Program-made: the position numbers and the translations under genes
Shown: positions 29,176 through 37,800 of the stretch, one piece after another
How positions within the stretch are numbered: the first letter of the stretch is position 1
Layout of the letters: the number at the start of each line of letters is the position of its first letter
Notes under the pieces: model-generated
Told to the model about the DNA's origin: nothing
Seen by the model: the letters and a program-made list of their open reading frames with translations, nothing else
Database searches by the model: none
From: Deinococcus peraridilitoris DSM 19664
Lineage (GTDB): Bacteria > Deinococcota > Deinococci > Deinococcales > Deinococcaceae
DNA length: 64,000 bases
NCBI RefSeq assembly: GCF_000317835.1
Contig: NC_019793.1
Span: 310,001 to 374,000 of the forward strand
Reading direction: 5' to 3'

Positions 29176-30516
29176 ATGGCAAAGACACCCGACGAGATCA
29201 TGGGGCAGCTGGAACGCGAAGACGTCCAGTTTCTGCGCCTGCAGTTCACCGACATTCTGGGCTTCATCAAAAACGTGGAGGTTCCGCGCTCGCAGTTTCA
29301 AAAAGCGCTTGACGGCGAGCTGATGTTCGACGGCTCCTCGATCGAAGGCTTTACCCGCATCGAAGAGTCGGACATGCTGCTCAAGCCCGACTTTTCGACC
29401 TTTCTGATCTTTCCCCAGTTCTCGGCCGAGGAAAGTGCCCGTGGCCGTGTGGCCCGGCTGATCTGCGACATCGCCATGCCCGACCACAGCCCTTTCGAAG
29501 GCGATCCGCGCCAGGTACTGCGAAGGCTGATCGACCGCGCCAGCGAGCTGGGCTTTGAGCTGCTGTGCGGACCGGAACCGGAGTTTTTCATCTTCGAGCG
29601 CAACGCGCAGGGGCGGCCCACGACCGTGACGGGGGACCACGCCGGATACTTCGATCTGGCCCCCATCGACAAGGGTGAGCGGCTGCGGCGCGAGATCACC
29701 AACGCCCTGGTCGACATGGGCTTTGACATCGAGGCGGCCCACCACGAGGTGGCGCCGGGACAGCACGAAATCGATTTCAAGTATTCTGGCGCTTTAAAAA
29801 CCGCCGACAACATCGCCACCTTCAAGTTCGTGGTCAAACGCGTGGCGCTGGAATATGGTGTACACGCCAGCTTCATGCCCAAACCGGTCGCCGGTCTGAG
29901 CGGCAGCGGAATGCACTGCCACCTCTCGCTGTTTCGGGAAGGCAAGAACGCCTTCTTCGACGAACAGGGAGAACATCAGCTTTCGCAGACGGCCCTGCAC
30001 TTCATCGCGGGGTTGCTGGAACACGCGCCGGGCATGGTCGCCGTCACCAATCCGCTGGTCAATTCCTACAAGCGGCTGGTGCCGGGATTCGAAGCTCCGA
30101 CCAACATCGCCTGGAGTACCTCCAACCGCAGCGCCCTGGTGCGTGTGCCGGCCCGGCGGGGGTCGGGCACGCGCGCCGAGCTGCGCATGCCCGATCCTTC
30201 GTGCAATCCCTACCTGGCGCTGACCGTCATGTTGGCCGCCGGCTTGGACGGCATCAAGCAGGGATTGCTGCCCCCGCCGCCGGTTCAGCGCAACATCTAC
30301 AAGATGACCGTGCGCGAGCGCCGGGCCCACCGGGTACGCAACTTGCCTGGCGACCTCAGCGAAGCGATTGGCGCGCTCGAAAACGATGAGGTCATCCGTG
30401 AGGCACTGGGCGAACACGTGGTGGAGCATTTCATCGCGGCCAAGCGCGCCGAGTGGCATGCTTACTCAGCAGTGGTACACCAGTGGGAACTCGACAGATA
30501 TCTGGACGAAGTGTAG
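29176..30516 (+). CDS. glnA: glutamine synthetase type I
   Basis: Forms glutamine from glutamate, ammonia and ATP. The 446-residue product has FDGSSIEGF near residue 50, the ATP-site PEPEFFIF near 134, the metal-binding AAHHEVAPGQHEIDFKY near 188 and GSGMHCHLSLF near 244, and the NPLVNSYKRLVPGFEAP and NRSALVRVPA signatures. The length and absence of the adenylylation-type C-terminal extension fit the GSI-alpha class, usually feedback-regulated. GGAG directly precedes the ATG. It is monocistronic, closed by a terminator, and lies upstream of an amino acid transport operon. Confidence 0.96.
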   Translation: MAKTPDEIMGQLEREDVQFLRLQFTDILGFIKNVEVPRSQFQKALDGELMFDGSSIEGFTRIEESDMLLKPDFSTFLIFPQFSAEESARGRVARLICDIAMPDHSPFEGDPRQVLRRLIDRASELGFELLCGPEPEFFIFERNAQGRPTTVTGDHAGYFDLAPIDKGERLRREITNALVDMGFDIEAAHHEVAPGQHEIDFKYSGALKTADNIATFKFVVKRVALEYGVHASFMPKPVAGLSGSGMHCHLSLFREGKNAFFDEQGEHQLSQTALHFIAGLLEHAPGMVAVTNPLVNSYKRLVPGFEAPTNIAWSTSNRSALVRVPARRGSGTRAELRMPDPSCNPYLALTVMLAAGLDGIKQGLLPPPPVQRNIYKMTVRERRAHRVRNLPGDLSEAIGALENDEVIREALGEHVVEHFIAAKRAEWHAYSAVVHQWELDRYLDEV

Positions 30517-30639
30517 GCGGGAGCTGGGTGTGTCGCGCCAGCGATCAGGTAGTGCAGGGCGTGGGCCACCCACAAAACGTGTCGATCTTTGAGAAAAGTG
30601 TGAGAACAACACCTGGCCCCGGCGGTAAATCGGTTCAGC

Positions 30640-30666
30640 AAATGCGCTGCCAAAGCGCATTTTTTT
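30640..30666 (+). terminator. terminator of glnA
   Basis: Stem AAATGCGCT/AGCGCATTT with a 5-nt loop and a T run, 124 nt after the glnA stop and directly before the livJ promoter. Confidence 0.85.
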
Positions 30667-30690
30667 CATTAAGGCATCACAATTTATTCG

Positions 30691-30719
30691 TTGACATTTG
30701 ATAAACGTGCCCCTAGAAT
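30691..30719 (+). promoter_or_regulatory. near-consensus promoter of the liv operon
   Basis: TTGACA (30691-30696), a 17-bp spacer and TAGAAT (30714-30719): the best sigma-70-type promoter in the window, suggesting high expression of the binding protein. Confidence 0.92.
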
Positions 30720-30774
30720 GTGTCAAATCTCAAGGAAATAAGTTGTGCGCTGCACAACACGGTACGGAGGAACT

Positions 30775-31938
30775 ATGAAGAAGACCGGTTTCATGACCAT
30801 GGCTCTGCTGGGCGCGCTTTCCCTCGGCAATGCGCTCGCGCAAACCCAGACCATCAAGATCGCCACCCTCAGCCCCCTGTCGGGTGCGCAGTCAAACCTC
30901 GGCCAGCAGATCAAGAACGGCGCGCAGCTTGCCGTCAACGAGTACAAGGCCGAATTCCAGAAACTGGGCTTCAACCTCCAGATGGTCAGCTACGACGACC
31001 AGGCCGACCCCACCACCGGAACTGCCAACGCCCGCAAGATCGCCGCGGACCGCAGCATTCTCGCCGTCGTCGGCACCTTGAACTCCGGCGTGGCGATTCC
31101 CGCTTCAGCGGCCCTCGCCCCCAGCAAGCTGGCCATGGTCTCTCCCGCCAACACGGCCAACGCCGTCACCGACCGCGGCCTTTCCAACATGAACCGCATC
31201 GTCGCTCGTGACGACGCACAAGGTCCGGCGGCCGGCAAGTACATCGCCGACACCCTGAAAGCCAAGAAGGTCTACGTCCTGAACGACAAGACCGCCTATG
31301 GCGAAGGCCTCGCGCAGGAAGTCGAGAAGTACCTCAAGAGCAAGGGCGTGCAGATCGTCAGCTCCGAAGGCACCGAAGAAAAGAGCAACTTCCAGCCGCT
31401 CGTCATCAAGATCAAGGCCCTTAACCCCGACGTGATCTACTTCGGCAGCATCTATGACCAGGCTGCCGTGTTCATCAAGCAGCTGCGCGACGCGGGCGTC
31501 ACCGCCAAGGTCATGGGCGGCGACGGTTGGGACTCGAGCGACCTGCAGAAAATTGGTGGCAATAGCGTCAAGGGCGCACTCTTCACCACGGTCGCCGCGC
31601 CGATCGCCGCACTGCCCGCCGCCGGCAAGTTCGCCGAGGCGTACAAGAAGTCCTTCAACTCCGATGCACAGGGCTTCGGCGCCTTCGGTTACGACGCCGG
31701 AAAGGTCACCCTGCAGGGCGTGCTGGCCGCCATCAAGGCCAATGGCAACAAGATGCCCACCCGTGCTCAGGTCGAAAGTGCCATCCGTAAGGTGAACGCC
31801 ACCGGCCTGCTCTCCGGTAACGTGCGCTTCAACAGCGTGGGCGACCGCCAAAGCGCCAAGATGTACATCATGGAAGTGCAGGACAGCCTCGACACCAAAG
31901 CCGTCGAAACGGTCACCGTCGAGCCTCCCCGCAAGTAA
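30775..31938 (+). CDS. livJ: branched-chain amino acid ABC transporter, substrate-binding protein
   Basis: A 387-residue exported binding protein of the Leu/Ile/Val family. Residues 1-22 are a signal peptide (ending NALAQ). The mature part shows IKIATLSPLSGAQSNLGQQIKNG, split by the usual lobes, with VVGTLNSGVAIPA near residue 94 and SPANTANAVTDRG near 121 lining the ligand site. Lacks a lipobox cysteine. ATG 30775 has CGGAGG just upstream. First gene of livJHMGF; specificity (branched-chain amino acids or another amide or amino acid) cannot be fixed from sequence. Confidence 0.92.
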   Translation: MKKTGFMTMALLGALSLGNALAQTQTIKIATLSPLSGAQSNLGQQIKNGAQLAVNEYKAEFQKLGFNLQMVSYDDQADPTTGTANARKIAADRSILAVVGTLNSGVAIPASAALAPSKLAMVSPANTANAVTDRGLSNMNRIVARDDAQGPAAGKYIADTLKAKKVYVLNDKTAYGEGLAQEVEKYLKSKGVQIVSSEGTEEKSNFQPLVIKIKALNPDVIYFGSIYDQAAVFIKQLRDAGVTAKVMGGDGWDSSDLQKIGGNSVKGALFTTVAAPIAALPAAGKFAEAYKKSFNSDAQGFGAFGYDAGKVTLQGVLAAIKANGNKMPTRAQVESAIRKVNATGLLSGNVRFNSVGDRQSAKMYIMEVQDSLDTKAVETVTVEPPRK

Positions 31939-32019
31939 TCCGGCGTTTTGGTTATAAACTCATGAGGGCGACGAGGGCCGGGCTGTGTGCTCGGCCCTCC
32001 GCTTGAGTAAAGGAGATTT

Positions 32020-32997
32020 GTGGAGATTCTTGGGCCTCTTTTGGCGCAGGTACTGGTCTCGGGCCTGATTCTGGGTTTCGTGTACGCCATTATCGCGCTC
32101 GGTTACACCATGGTGTACGGGGTGTTGCAGCTGATCAACTTCGCGCACTCCGAAGTGTTCATCACCGGCGCCGTCGTCGGTTTTGAGGCCTTTCGCCTGC
32201 TGGCACCCCTGGAGCTGAATGGGCTGGTCAAACTGCTGATCGCCCTGCTGGCCGCCATGACCGTCTCGGGACTGCTCAACGTGCTGATCGAGCGTCTGGC
32301 GTACCGTCCGCTGCGAGGCGCGCCTCGCCTGGTGCCGCTCATCTCTGCCATTGGGGTCAGCCTGATTCTGCAGGATCTGCTCAAGCTGGGTGAAGGTCTG
32401 CAGGGACGCTTCAACCTGGTGTACCAGCTTCCGGAAGGCTTCTCGGAACCGATGCTTCGCGTCGCCTCGCTGGGCGTCAGCATTCAGCGCAAAGAAGTTC
32501 TGCTGGCCGTCATCTCCCTGCTGATGCTCGCCGGACTCAACTACCTCGTGAACTTCACCCGCATGGGACGCGCCATGCGGGCCGTCGCGCAAGACCGGCA
32601 GACCGCTGGCCTGATGGGCATCGACTCCAACCGCATCATCGCCTTCACCTTTCTGATCGGCGGTGCGCTGGGTGGCGTCGGCGGCGTGCTGTTCGGCATG
32701 CAGTTCGGTACGGTCAATGCCTACAGCGGTATCATCCCGGGCATCAAGGCGTTCACGGCGGCGGTGCTGGGCGGCATCGGCTCGATTCCGGGCGCCGTGC
32801 TGGGCGGGCTGGTGCTGGGGCTCATCGAGAACTTCATCGGGGTTCTCAGCATTTTTGGTTCGCTCTTCGCGCCACTTAAGTTTCTTTCGAGCATCGGCGC
32901 CGAGTACAAGGATATCGGCGCCTTCCTGGCCCTGATTCTGATTCTGCTGCTGCGCCCCTCGGGACTGTTGGGACGCAGCACCACGGAGAAGGTGTAA
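32020..32997 (+). CDS. livH: branched-chain amino acid ABC transporter permease LivH
   Basis: A 325-residue membrane protein with about eight hydrophobic segments. The start (LVSGLILGFVYAIIALGYTMVYGVLQLINFAHSE, split) and the GxxR loop ...MRAVAQDRQTAGLMGID near residue 185 are LivH signatures that contact the ATPase. GTG 32020 has AAGGAG 5 nt upstream. The 81-nt gap after livJ includes a GC-rich imperfect hairpin (gggccg near 31975-32000), which could lower permease expression relative to the binding protein. Confidence 0.94.
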   Translation: MEILGPLLAQVLVSGLILGFVYAIIALGYTMVYGVLQLINFAHSEVFITGAVVGFEAFRLLAPLELNGLVKLLIALLAAMTVSGLLNVLIERLAYRPLRGAPRLVPLISAIGVSLILQDLLKLGEGLQGRFNLVYQLPEGFSEPMLRVASLGVSIQRKEVLLAVISLLMLAGLNYLVNFTRMGRAMRAVAQDRQTAGLMGIDSNRIIAFTFLIGGALGGVGGVLFGMQFGTVNAYSGIIPGIKAFTAAVLGGIGSIPGAVLGGLVLGLIENFIGVLSIFGSLFAPLKFLSSIGAEYKDIGAFLALILILLLRPSGLLGRSTTEKV

Positions 32998-32998
32998 C

Positions 32999-34384
32999 GT
33001 GACGACCGCTTCTCTGCCTCCTCGTGCCGGACGTGCGGACCGGACCTGGCCGCTGGTCGCCTACGCCATCATCACCAGCCTGCTGATGTACTTCGTCGCG
33101 CAGGGCAGCATTCCGGCCCTTGCCCAGAGTGGCGTTCTGGTGCTGTTTCTTGCCAACCTGCTCTTTGCCTACCAGTGGCGGGCCGCGCCCTGGGCCAAAC
33201 TGGCCGTCGGCCTCGTCAGCCTGATCCTGGTGCTGCCGATGGTTGGACGCACCAACGGCGGAATTTTCGATCTCGCCATCCAGATCGGTATTTTTGCGGC
33301 GCTCGCGCTCGGACTCAACATCGTGGTGGGCCTGGCCGGCCTGCTTGACCTCGGGTACGTGGCCTTTTTCGCGGTGGGCGCCTACTTGTGGGGCATTTTC
33401 GCCTCACCGCAGATCGGCCGGATCACCGAGAATCCGGCTCTTGCAGGTGGCATCAGCGGCAACTACTTCTGGCTTTTCATCATTCTCGCGGTCATCGCCG
33501 CCGCCCTGGTGGGCATACTGATCGGTCTGCCGGTGCTGAAACTCCGGGGTGACTACCTGGCCATCGTGACGCTGGGCCTCGGTGAGGTCATCCGCGTGCT
33601 GGCCACCAACCTGTCCGAGTACACCAACGGTTCGCAGGGCATCACACCGGTCAAAAGCGCGCCGGTACCCTGGGTCGACGCAATCGCCGGGCGCCTGGGT
33701 TTTGAATCCTCGGACTTCAACCTGTTCTTTCTGTACTTCCTGCTGCTCCTGATCATCCTGGTGGTGGTCGCCGTCAACGTGCGGCTCGACCGCTCACGCA
33801 TCGGGCGCAGCTGGATCGCCATTCGCGAGGACGAGGTCGCGGCGCAGGCCATGGGGATTCCGCTGGTGCGCACCAAGCTGCTCGCCTTTGCGGCGGGCGC
33901 CACCTTCGCCGGGGTCATGGGCGTGGTCTTCGCGGCCAAGCAGACCTTCATCTCACCCGAGTCCTTCAGCTTCTTCCAGTCCATCGGCGTGCTCTCGATG
34001 GTGATTCTGGGGGGCATGGGCAGCATTCCCGGCGTCATTTTGGGCGCGACCGTCGTGACGCTGCTCAACCTCAACATCCTGCCCTCGCTCTCGGAAAATT
34101 TGCAGAGCACCTTCCCCAACCTCAATCCGCAGCTCGATCCGGCGCAGTACCAACGCCTGACCTTCGGCGTGATTCTGGTGCTGATGATGCTGTTCAGGCC
34201 AGAAGGCCTGCTGCCTTCGGTTCGCAAGCGCATCGAGCTGCATGAAGGTGACGACCAAGGCGACTCGCTCAGCACCGCTTCCGAGCGCGGCGCGACGGGC
34301 GGCCTGATGGAACGCGGCTCGGACGTGTACTCCCCCGGGCTTTCGACACAAAAGGAAGACGAACGAAGCGGGGAGGAGCGCTGA
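32999..34384 (+). CDS. livM: branched-chain amino acid ABC transporter permease LivM, with C-terminal tail
   Basis: The second permease, 461 residues. After three N-terminal helices the family core begins at ALGLNIVVGLAGLLDLGYVAFFAVGAY near residue 101, and the coupling loop ...WIAIREDEVAAQAMGIP lies near residue 270. The last 55 residues after RPEGLLPSVRKR are hydrophilic and acidic (EGDDQGDSLSTAS...), longer than in most LivM proteins and probably disordered. The GTG start is 1 nt after the livH stop; the stop overlaps the livG ATG (TGATG). Confidence 0.94.
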   Translation: MTTASLPPRAGRADRTWPLVAYAIITSLLMYFVAQGSIPALAQSGVLVLFLANLLFAYQWRAAPWAKLAVGLVSLILVLPMVGRTNGGIFDLAIQIGIFAALALGLNIVVGLAGLLDLGYVAFFAVGAYLWGIFASPQIGRITENPALAGGISGNYFWLFIILAVIAAALVGILIGLPVLKLRGDYLAIVTLGLGEVIRVLATNLSEYTNGSQGITPVKSAPVPWVDAIAGRLGFESSDFNLFFLYFLLLLIILVVVAVNVRLDRSRIGRSWIAIREDEVAAQAMGIPLVRTKLLAFAAGATFAGVMGVVFAAKQTFISPESFSFFQSIGVLSMVILGGMGSIPGVILGATVVTLLNLNILPSLSENLQSTFPNLNPQLDPAQYQRLTFGVILVLMMLFRPEGLLPSVRKRIELHEGDDQGDSLSTASERGATGGLMERGSDVYSPGLSTQKEDERSGEER

Positions 34385-35172
34385 TGCTCAGGGTGACCGG
34401 ACTCACCAAAACCTTCGGTGGACTGACCGCCGTCAACAGCGTCGATTTGAACGTGCCCGAGCGAGGCATCGTATCGGTCATCGGTCCCAACGGCGCGGGC
34501 AAAACGACCTTCTTCAACATGATCACCGGGATCTACAAGCCCGATGTCGGCAGCATTGATCTGGGCGGCGTCAATCTGGTGGGCCTGCGGCCCGATCAGG
34601 TGACCGCCGCCGGGATCGCCCGCACCTTTCAGAACATCCGGCTGTTTTCTGCCATGACCGCTGAGGAAAACGTGCTGGTCGGACGTCACCCGCGCCTGAA
34701 GGCCAATCTCATCGACGCGCTGCTGCGTACCCGCCGATTCCACGACGACGAAGCGGCCGCGCGGGAAAAAGCGAGAGAGCTGCTCGACTTCGTGGGTCTG
34801 CGCAAACTTCGCAACGAATTCGCGACCAACCTGCCGTACGGTGACCAGCGTCGTCTGGAAATCGCGCGGGCCCTGGCAACCGATCCCAAACTGATCTTGC
34901 TCGACGAGCCGACCGCCGGCATGAACCCCAGCGAGACTGAGGCCACCAAACACCTCATTCGCCGGGTGCGTGACGAACGCGGCATCACCGTCGTGCTGAT
35001 CGAACACGACATGCGGCTGGTCATGACCCTCAGCGAGCACATCACGGTGCTCGACTACGGCACCAAGATCGCCGAGGGCCTGCCGCACGAGATCCGCAAC
35101 GATCCGCGCGTCATCGAGGCCTACCTGGGACGTGGTGCGGCAGCCGGCGAGTACGGAAAGGAAGCGCGCTGA
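34384..35172 (+). CDS. livG: branched-chain amino acid ABC transporter ATPase LivG
   Basis: A 262-residue ATPase. Walker A is GPNGAGKTT near residue 37, followed by the LivG-specific ARTFQNIRLFSAMTAEENVL near residue 80; the signature is the divergent LPYGDQRRLEIARAL near 149, Walker B is LILLDEPTAGMNP near 170, and the H-loop is IEHDM. These place it with LivG rather than LivF. Translationally coupled to both neighbours through TGATG overlaps. Confidence 0.95.
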   Translation: MLRVTGLTKTFGGLTAVNSVDLNVPERGIVSVIGPNGAGKTTFFNMITGIYKPDVGSIDLGGVNLVGLRPDQVTAAGIARTFQNIRLFSAMTAEENVLVGRHPRLKANLIDALLRTRRFHDDEAAAREKARELLDFVGLRKLRNEFATNLPYGDQRRLEIARALATDPKLILLDEPTAGMNPSETEATKHLIRRVRDERGITVVLIEHDMRLVMTLSEHITVLDYGTKIAEGLPHEIRNDPRVIEAYLGRGAAAGEYGKEAR

Positions 35173-35882
35173 TGCTCGAAGTCAACGGCGTTCATACCTA
35201 CTACGGGCACATTCACGCGCTCAAGGGCATCGACATCAAAATCAACCAGGGCGAGGTCGTGGCCTTGATCGGCGGCAACGGCGCCGGGAAGACGACCACC
35301 CTGCGTACCCTCTCGGGCATGCTGCGCCCCAAGAACGGCGAGGTGAGCTTCAAGGGGCGCAACATCGTGGGGATGCCCGCCCACGACATCATGGGCCTGG
35401 GAATGAGCCACGTGCCCGAAGGGCGGCGGATCTTTCCGCAGCTGACGGTGCGCGAAAACCTCGACATCGGCGCCTACAAGGTGAACTCGCGCAAGGTGAT
35501 CAACGAACGCATCAACGAGGCTTACGCCCTCTTTCCACGGCTCAAGGAGCGCGAGAAGCAGCTGGGCGGCACCCTGTCCGGCGGCGAGCAGCAGATGCTG
35601 GCGATCGCGCGCGCGCTGATGGTCGATCCAGAGCTGCTGCTGCTCGACGAGCCCTCGATGGGACTGTCACCCAAGTTCGTCGAGGCCATCTTCGACATCG
35701 TGCAGCGCCTCAATCAGGAGCGCGGAACCACCATTTTGCTGGTCGAGCAAAACGCCCTGATGGCGCTGGGGGTCGCCAAACGTGCCTATGTCTTGCAGAC
35801 CGGCGAGATCCGCCTGTCCGGGAACGCAGCTGACGTAGCGAGCGACGAAAGCGTGCGCAAGGCGTACCTCGGCGAGGAGTAG
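35172..35882 (+). CDS. livF: branched-chain amino acid ABC transporter ATPase LivF
   Basis: A 236-residue ATPase and partner of LivG. Walker A is GGNGAGKTTTL near residue 38, GLGMSHVPEGRRIFPQLTVRENL near 76 is the LivF-type Q-loop region, the signature is LSGGEQQMLAIARALM near 135, and Walker B is LLLLDEPSMGLSP near 154. It ends the operon; a strong terminator follows 23 nt downstream. Confidence 0.95.
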   Translation: MLEVNGVHTYYGHIHALKGIDIKINQGEVVALIGGNGAGKTTTLRTLSGMLRPKNGEVSFKGRNIVGMPAHDIMGLGMSHVPEGRRIFPQLTVRENLDIGAYKVNSRKVINERINEAYALFPRLKEREKQLGGTLSGGEQQMLAIARALMVDPELLLLDEPSMGLSPKFVEAIFDIVQRLNQERGTTILLVEQNALMALGVAKRAYVLQTGEIRLSGNAADVASDESVRKAYLGEE

Positions 35883-35905
35883 CCAGTAGCCCACCGTTCT
35901 TGACA

Positions 35906-35946
35906 CTGCTTGTTCCTCAGCCTAGGCTGGGGACAAGCAGTTTTTT
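35906..35946 (+). terminator. terminator of the liv operon
   Basis: Outer stem CTGCTTGT/ACAAGCAG with an inner CAGC/GCTG helix, followed by a run of six T residues. Confidence 0.92.
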
Positions 35947-36019
35947 GTTGGCCCACTCGGCACCGTGACAGCACGCGGGTGCTCGGTTCGGCTGTCTGAG
36001 CGAATCCAGGAGCCGATAT

Positions 36020-36049
36020 TTGTACAGACGACGTGAGGTTTGATACATT
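36020..36049 (+). promoter_or_regulatory. promoter of the peptide-type ABC unit
   Basis: TTGTAC (36020-36025), an 18-bp spacer and TACATT (36044-36049). Predicted start near 36056. Confidence 0.65.
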
Positions 36050-36057
36050 AAACCTCA
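36034..36057 (+). promoter_or_regulatory. candidate operator enclosing the -10 box
   Basis: Perfect 8-bp dyad TGAGGTTT / AAACCTCA separated by 8 nt that contain the -10 hexamer. A bound repressor would block the promoter. No regulator gene is adjacent. Confidence 0.6.
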
Positions 36058-36115
36058 AGCACAGTTCAGACTCGGGCCGGGCACGGTTCTTGGTCGCGTT
36101 CAACCAGGAGGACAA

Positions 36116-37708
36116 ATGAAACGAATGTATCTCTCCGCACTTCTCGCTGCCGCCATGATGGGCAGCGCTTCGGCTGTCACGCTGGTGTACGGTTCGGGTG
36201 GCGAGCCGGTCAGCCTCGAGAGCGGCAACATCACCGACGGCAACTCGATCATCGTGCAGCGCCAGATCTACGACACCCTGGTGGGGTTCCGTCCCGGTAC
36301 CACGACGCTCGACAAGACGCGCGGCCTCGCTTCCAACTGGACCAGCAACGCCAACGCCACCCAGTGGACCTTCACGTTGCGTCGTGGCGTCAAGTTCCAC
36401 GACGGCACCGACTTCAACGCCGACGCGGTGCTCTTCAACGTCAACCGCTGGTGGGACGAGAAGGACGCCAGCGGTATGCGCAACCAGGGCCGCACCTTCG
36501 AAATCTGGGGCCAGCTGATGGGCGGCTACAAGGGACAGCCCAACAGCATTCTCAAGTCCGTCACCAAGGTCAACGACTACACGGTGCGCTTCGACCTCAA
36601 CACCTCCTCGACGGTGTTTCCTGACCTGATCGCCTCGGGCTACTTCGGCATCGCCAGCCCCAAGGCCGTGCGTGAGCAGGGTGCCCGTTACGGCACGCCC
36701 AACAGTCAGCCGGTCGGCACCGGTCCTTTTACCTTCGACAGCTGGAAGACCGGCGACCGCATCACCCTGAAGCGCAACGCCAACTACTGGGGCAGCAAAG
36801 CCAAAGTCGACGATCTGGTGATCCGCTTCATCAAGGATCCCAGCGCCCGCCTGAACGAACTGCGCGCCGGCACCATCGACTTCACGGTCGACCTGACCCC
36901 CGACAACCTCAACACCATCAAGAACGACCAGAATCTGCAGGCCGTGCTCAAGCCTTCGTTCAACGTCGGTTTTGTCAGCATGAACGTCCGCAACCAGTAC
37001 TTCAAGAACGAGAAGGTGCGCCAGGCCGTGAGCATGGCCATCAACAAGCCTGAGATCGTCAAGGCGTTCTGGAACGGCCTGGGCGTCTCCAACGCCTCCT
37101 TCCTGCCCCCTGTGATGAACTGGGCCAACAGCAAGAACGTGCCCGCCGACTACAAGTTTGATCCGCAGGCCGCCAAGAAAATGCTCGCGGACGCCGGTTA
37201 CCCCAACGGCTTCTCTATCGATCTGTGGTACATGCCCGTTTCGCGCCCCTACTTCCCCAACCCCAAACCCATTGCCGAGGCCATTGCCGCCGACCTCTCG
37301 GCCATCGGCATCAAGGCCAACCTGAAAACCGAGGACTGGGGCAAGTACCTCGAAGACCGCAAGAAGGAACCCGGCTTCGACATGTACATGATCGGCTGGA
37401 CCGGTGACTACGGCGACCCCGACAACTTCTACAGCGCCTACTACGGCTCGGAGAGCGCCACCCTCGACAGTGGGTACAAGCCCGCCGAACTCGAGAAGCT
37501 GCTTGACCAGGGGCGTGCCGCTGTCGGCCAGGAAGCCAAAGCCAAGATTTACGCCCAGGTTCACGACATGACCTACAACGCCGCCGTGCGTATTCCGGTG
37601 GTGCACAGCCAGCCGCTCGCCGCCGCTCGCTCCTACGTCAAGGGCTGGACCCCCAGCCCGCTGGGCAGCGAGTCCTTCAACACCATCAGCGTCGAAGGCA
37701 AGCGCTAA
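36116..37708 (+). CDS. ABC transporter substrate-binding protein, family 5 (peptide/nickel type)
   Basis: A 530-residue exported binding protein. Residues 1-20 are a signal peptide (MKRMYLSALLAAAMMGSASA). The mature protein has the family-5 signature GRTFEIW...  region after WTFTLRRGVKFHDGT near residue 84, and TGPFTFDSWKTGDRI near residue 204. The last third has FDMYMIGWTGDYGDPDNF. There is no lipobox. An AGGAGG ribosome-binding site precedes ATG 36116. It is followed by a very strong hairpin and two permease genes. Ligand is probably an oligopeptide or dipeptide, but this family also binds other solutes. Confidence 0.92.
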   Translation: MKRMYLSALLAAAMMGSASAVTLVYGSGGEPVSLESGNITDGNSIIVQRQIYDTLVGFRPGTTTLDKTRGLASNWTSNANATQWTFTLRRGVKFHDGTDFNADAVLFNVNRWWDEKDASGMRNQGRTFEIWGQLMGGYKGQPNSILKSVTKVNDYTVRFDLNTSSTVFPDLIASGYFGIASPKAVREQGARYGTPNSQPVGTGPFTFDSWKTGDRITLKRNANYWGSKAKVDDLVIRFIKDPSARLNELRAGTIDFTVDLTPDNLNTIKNDQNLQAVLKPSFNVGFVSMNVRNQYFKNEKVRQAVSMAINKPEIVKAFWNGLGVSNASFLPPVMNWANSKNVPADYKFDPQAAKKMLADAGYPNGFSIDLWYMPVSRPYFPNPKPIAEAIAADLSAIGIKANLKTEDWGKYLEDRKKEPGFDMYMIGWTGDYGDPDNFYSAYYGSESATLDSGYKPAELEKLLDQGRAAVGQEAKAKIYAQVHDMTYNAAVRIPVVHSQPLAAARSYVKGWTPSPLGSESFNTISVEGKR

Positions 37709-37720
37709 GAACTTTTGCAC

Positions 37721-37769
37721 GACGTGAAGGGCGGGGCCGCGCGCCCCGCCCTTCACGTCTGTACTTTTT
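37721..37769 (+). terminator. strong hairpin with T run between binding protein and permeases
   Basis: A 17-bp perfect GC-rich stem (37721-37737 with 37743-37759, 5-nt loop) followed by TGTAC and five T residues. It can act as a partial terminator or 3' stabiliser, giving excess binding protein over permease. Confidence 0.85.
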
Positions 37770-37800
37770 CTACAATTGAAAACCGAGAGGAGACATTTCG

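Noticed and set aside
36034..36057. Possibility that the dyad is an RDRM (DdrO) radiation-response site
   Set aside because: The known RDRM core TTATG...CATAA is not present, and no RDRM-like palindrome was found elsewhere in the window.
35786..37756. A 656-codon minus-strand frame across the binding-protein gene
   Set aside because: Antisense to a complete family-5 binding protein and crossing its promoter and terminator; composition is that of a codon-phase shadow.
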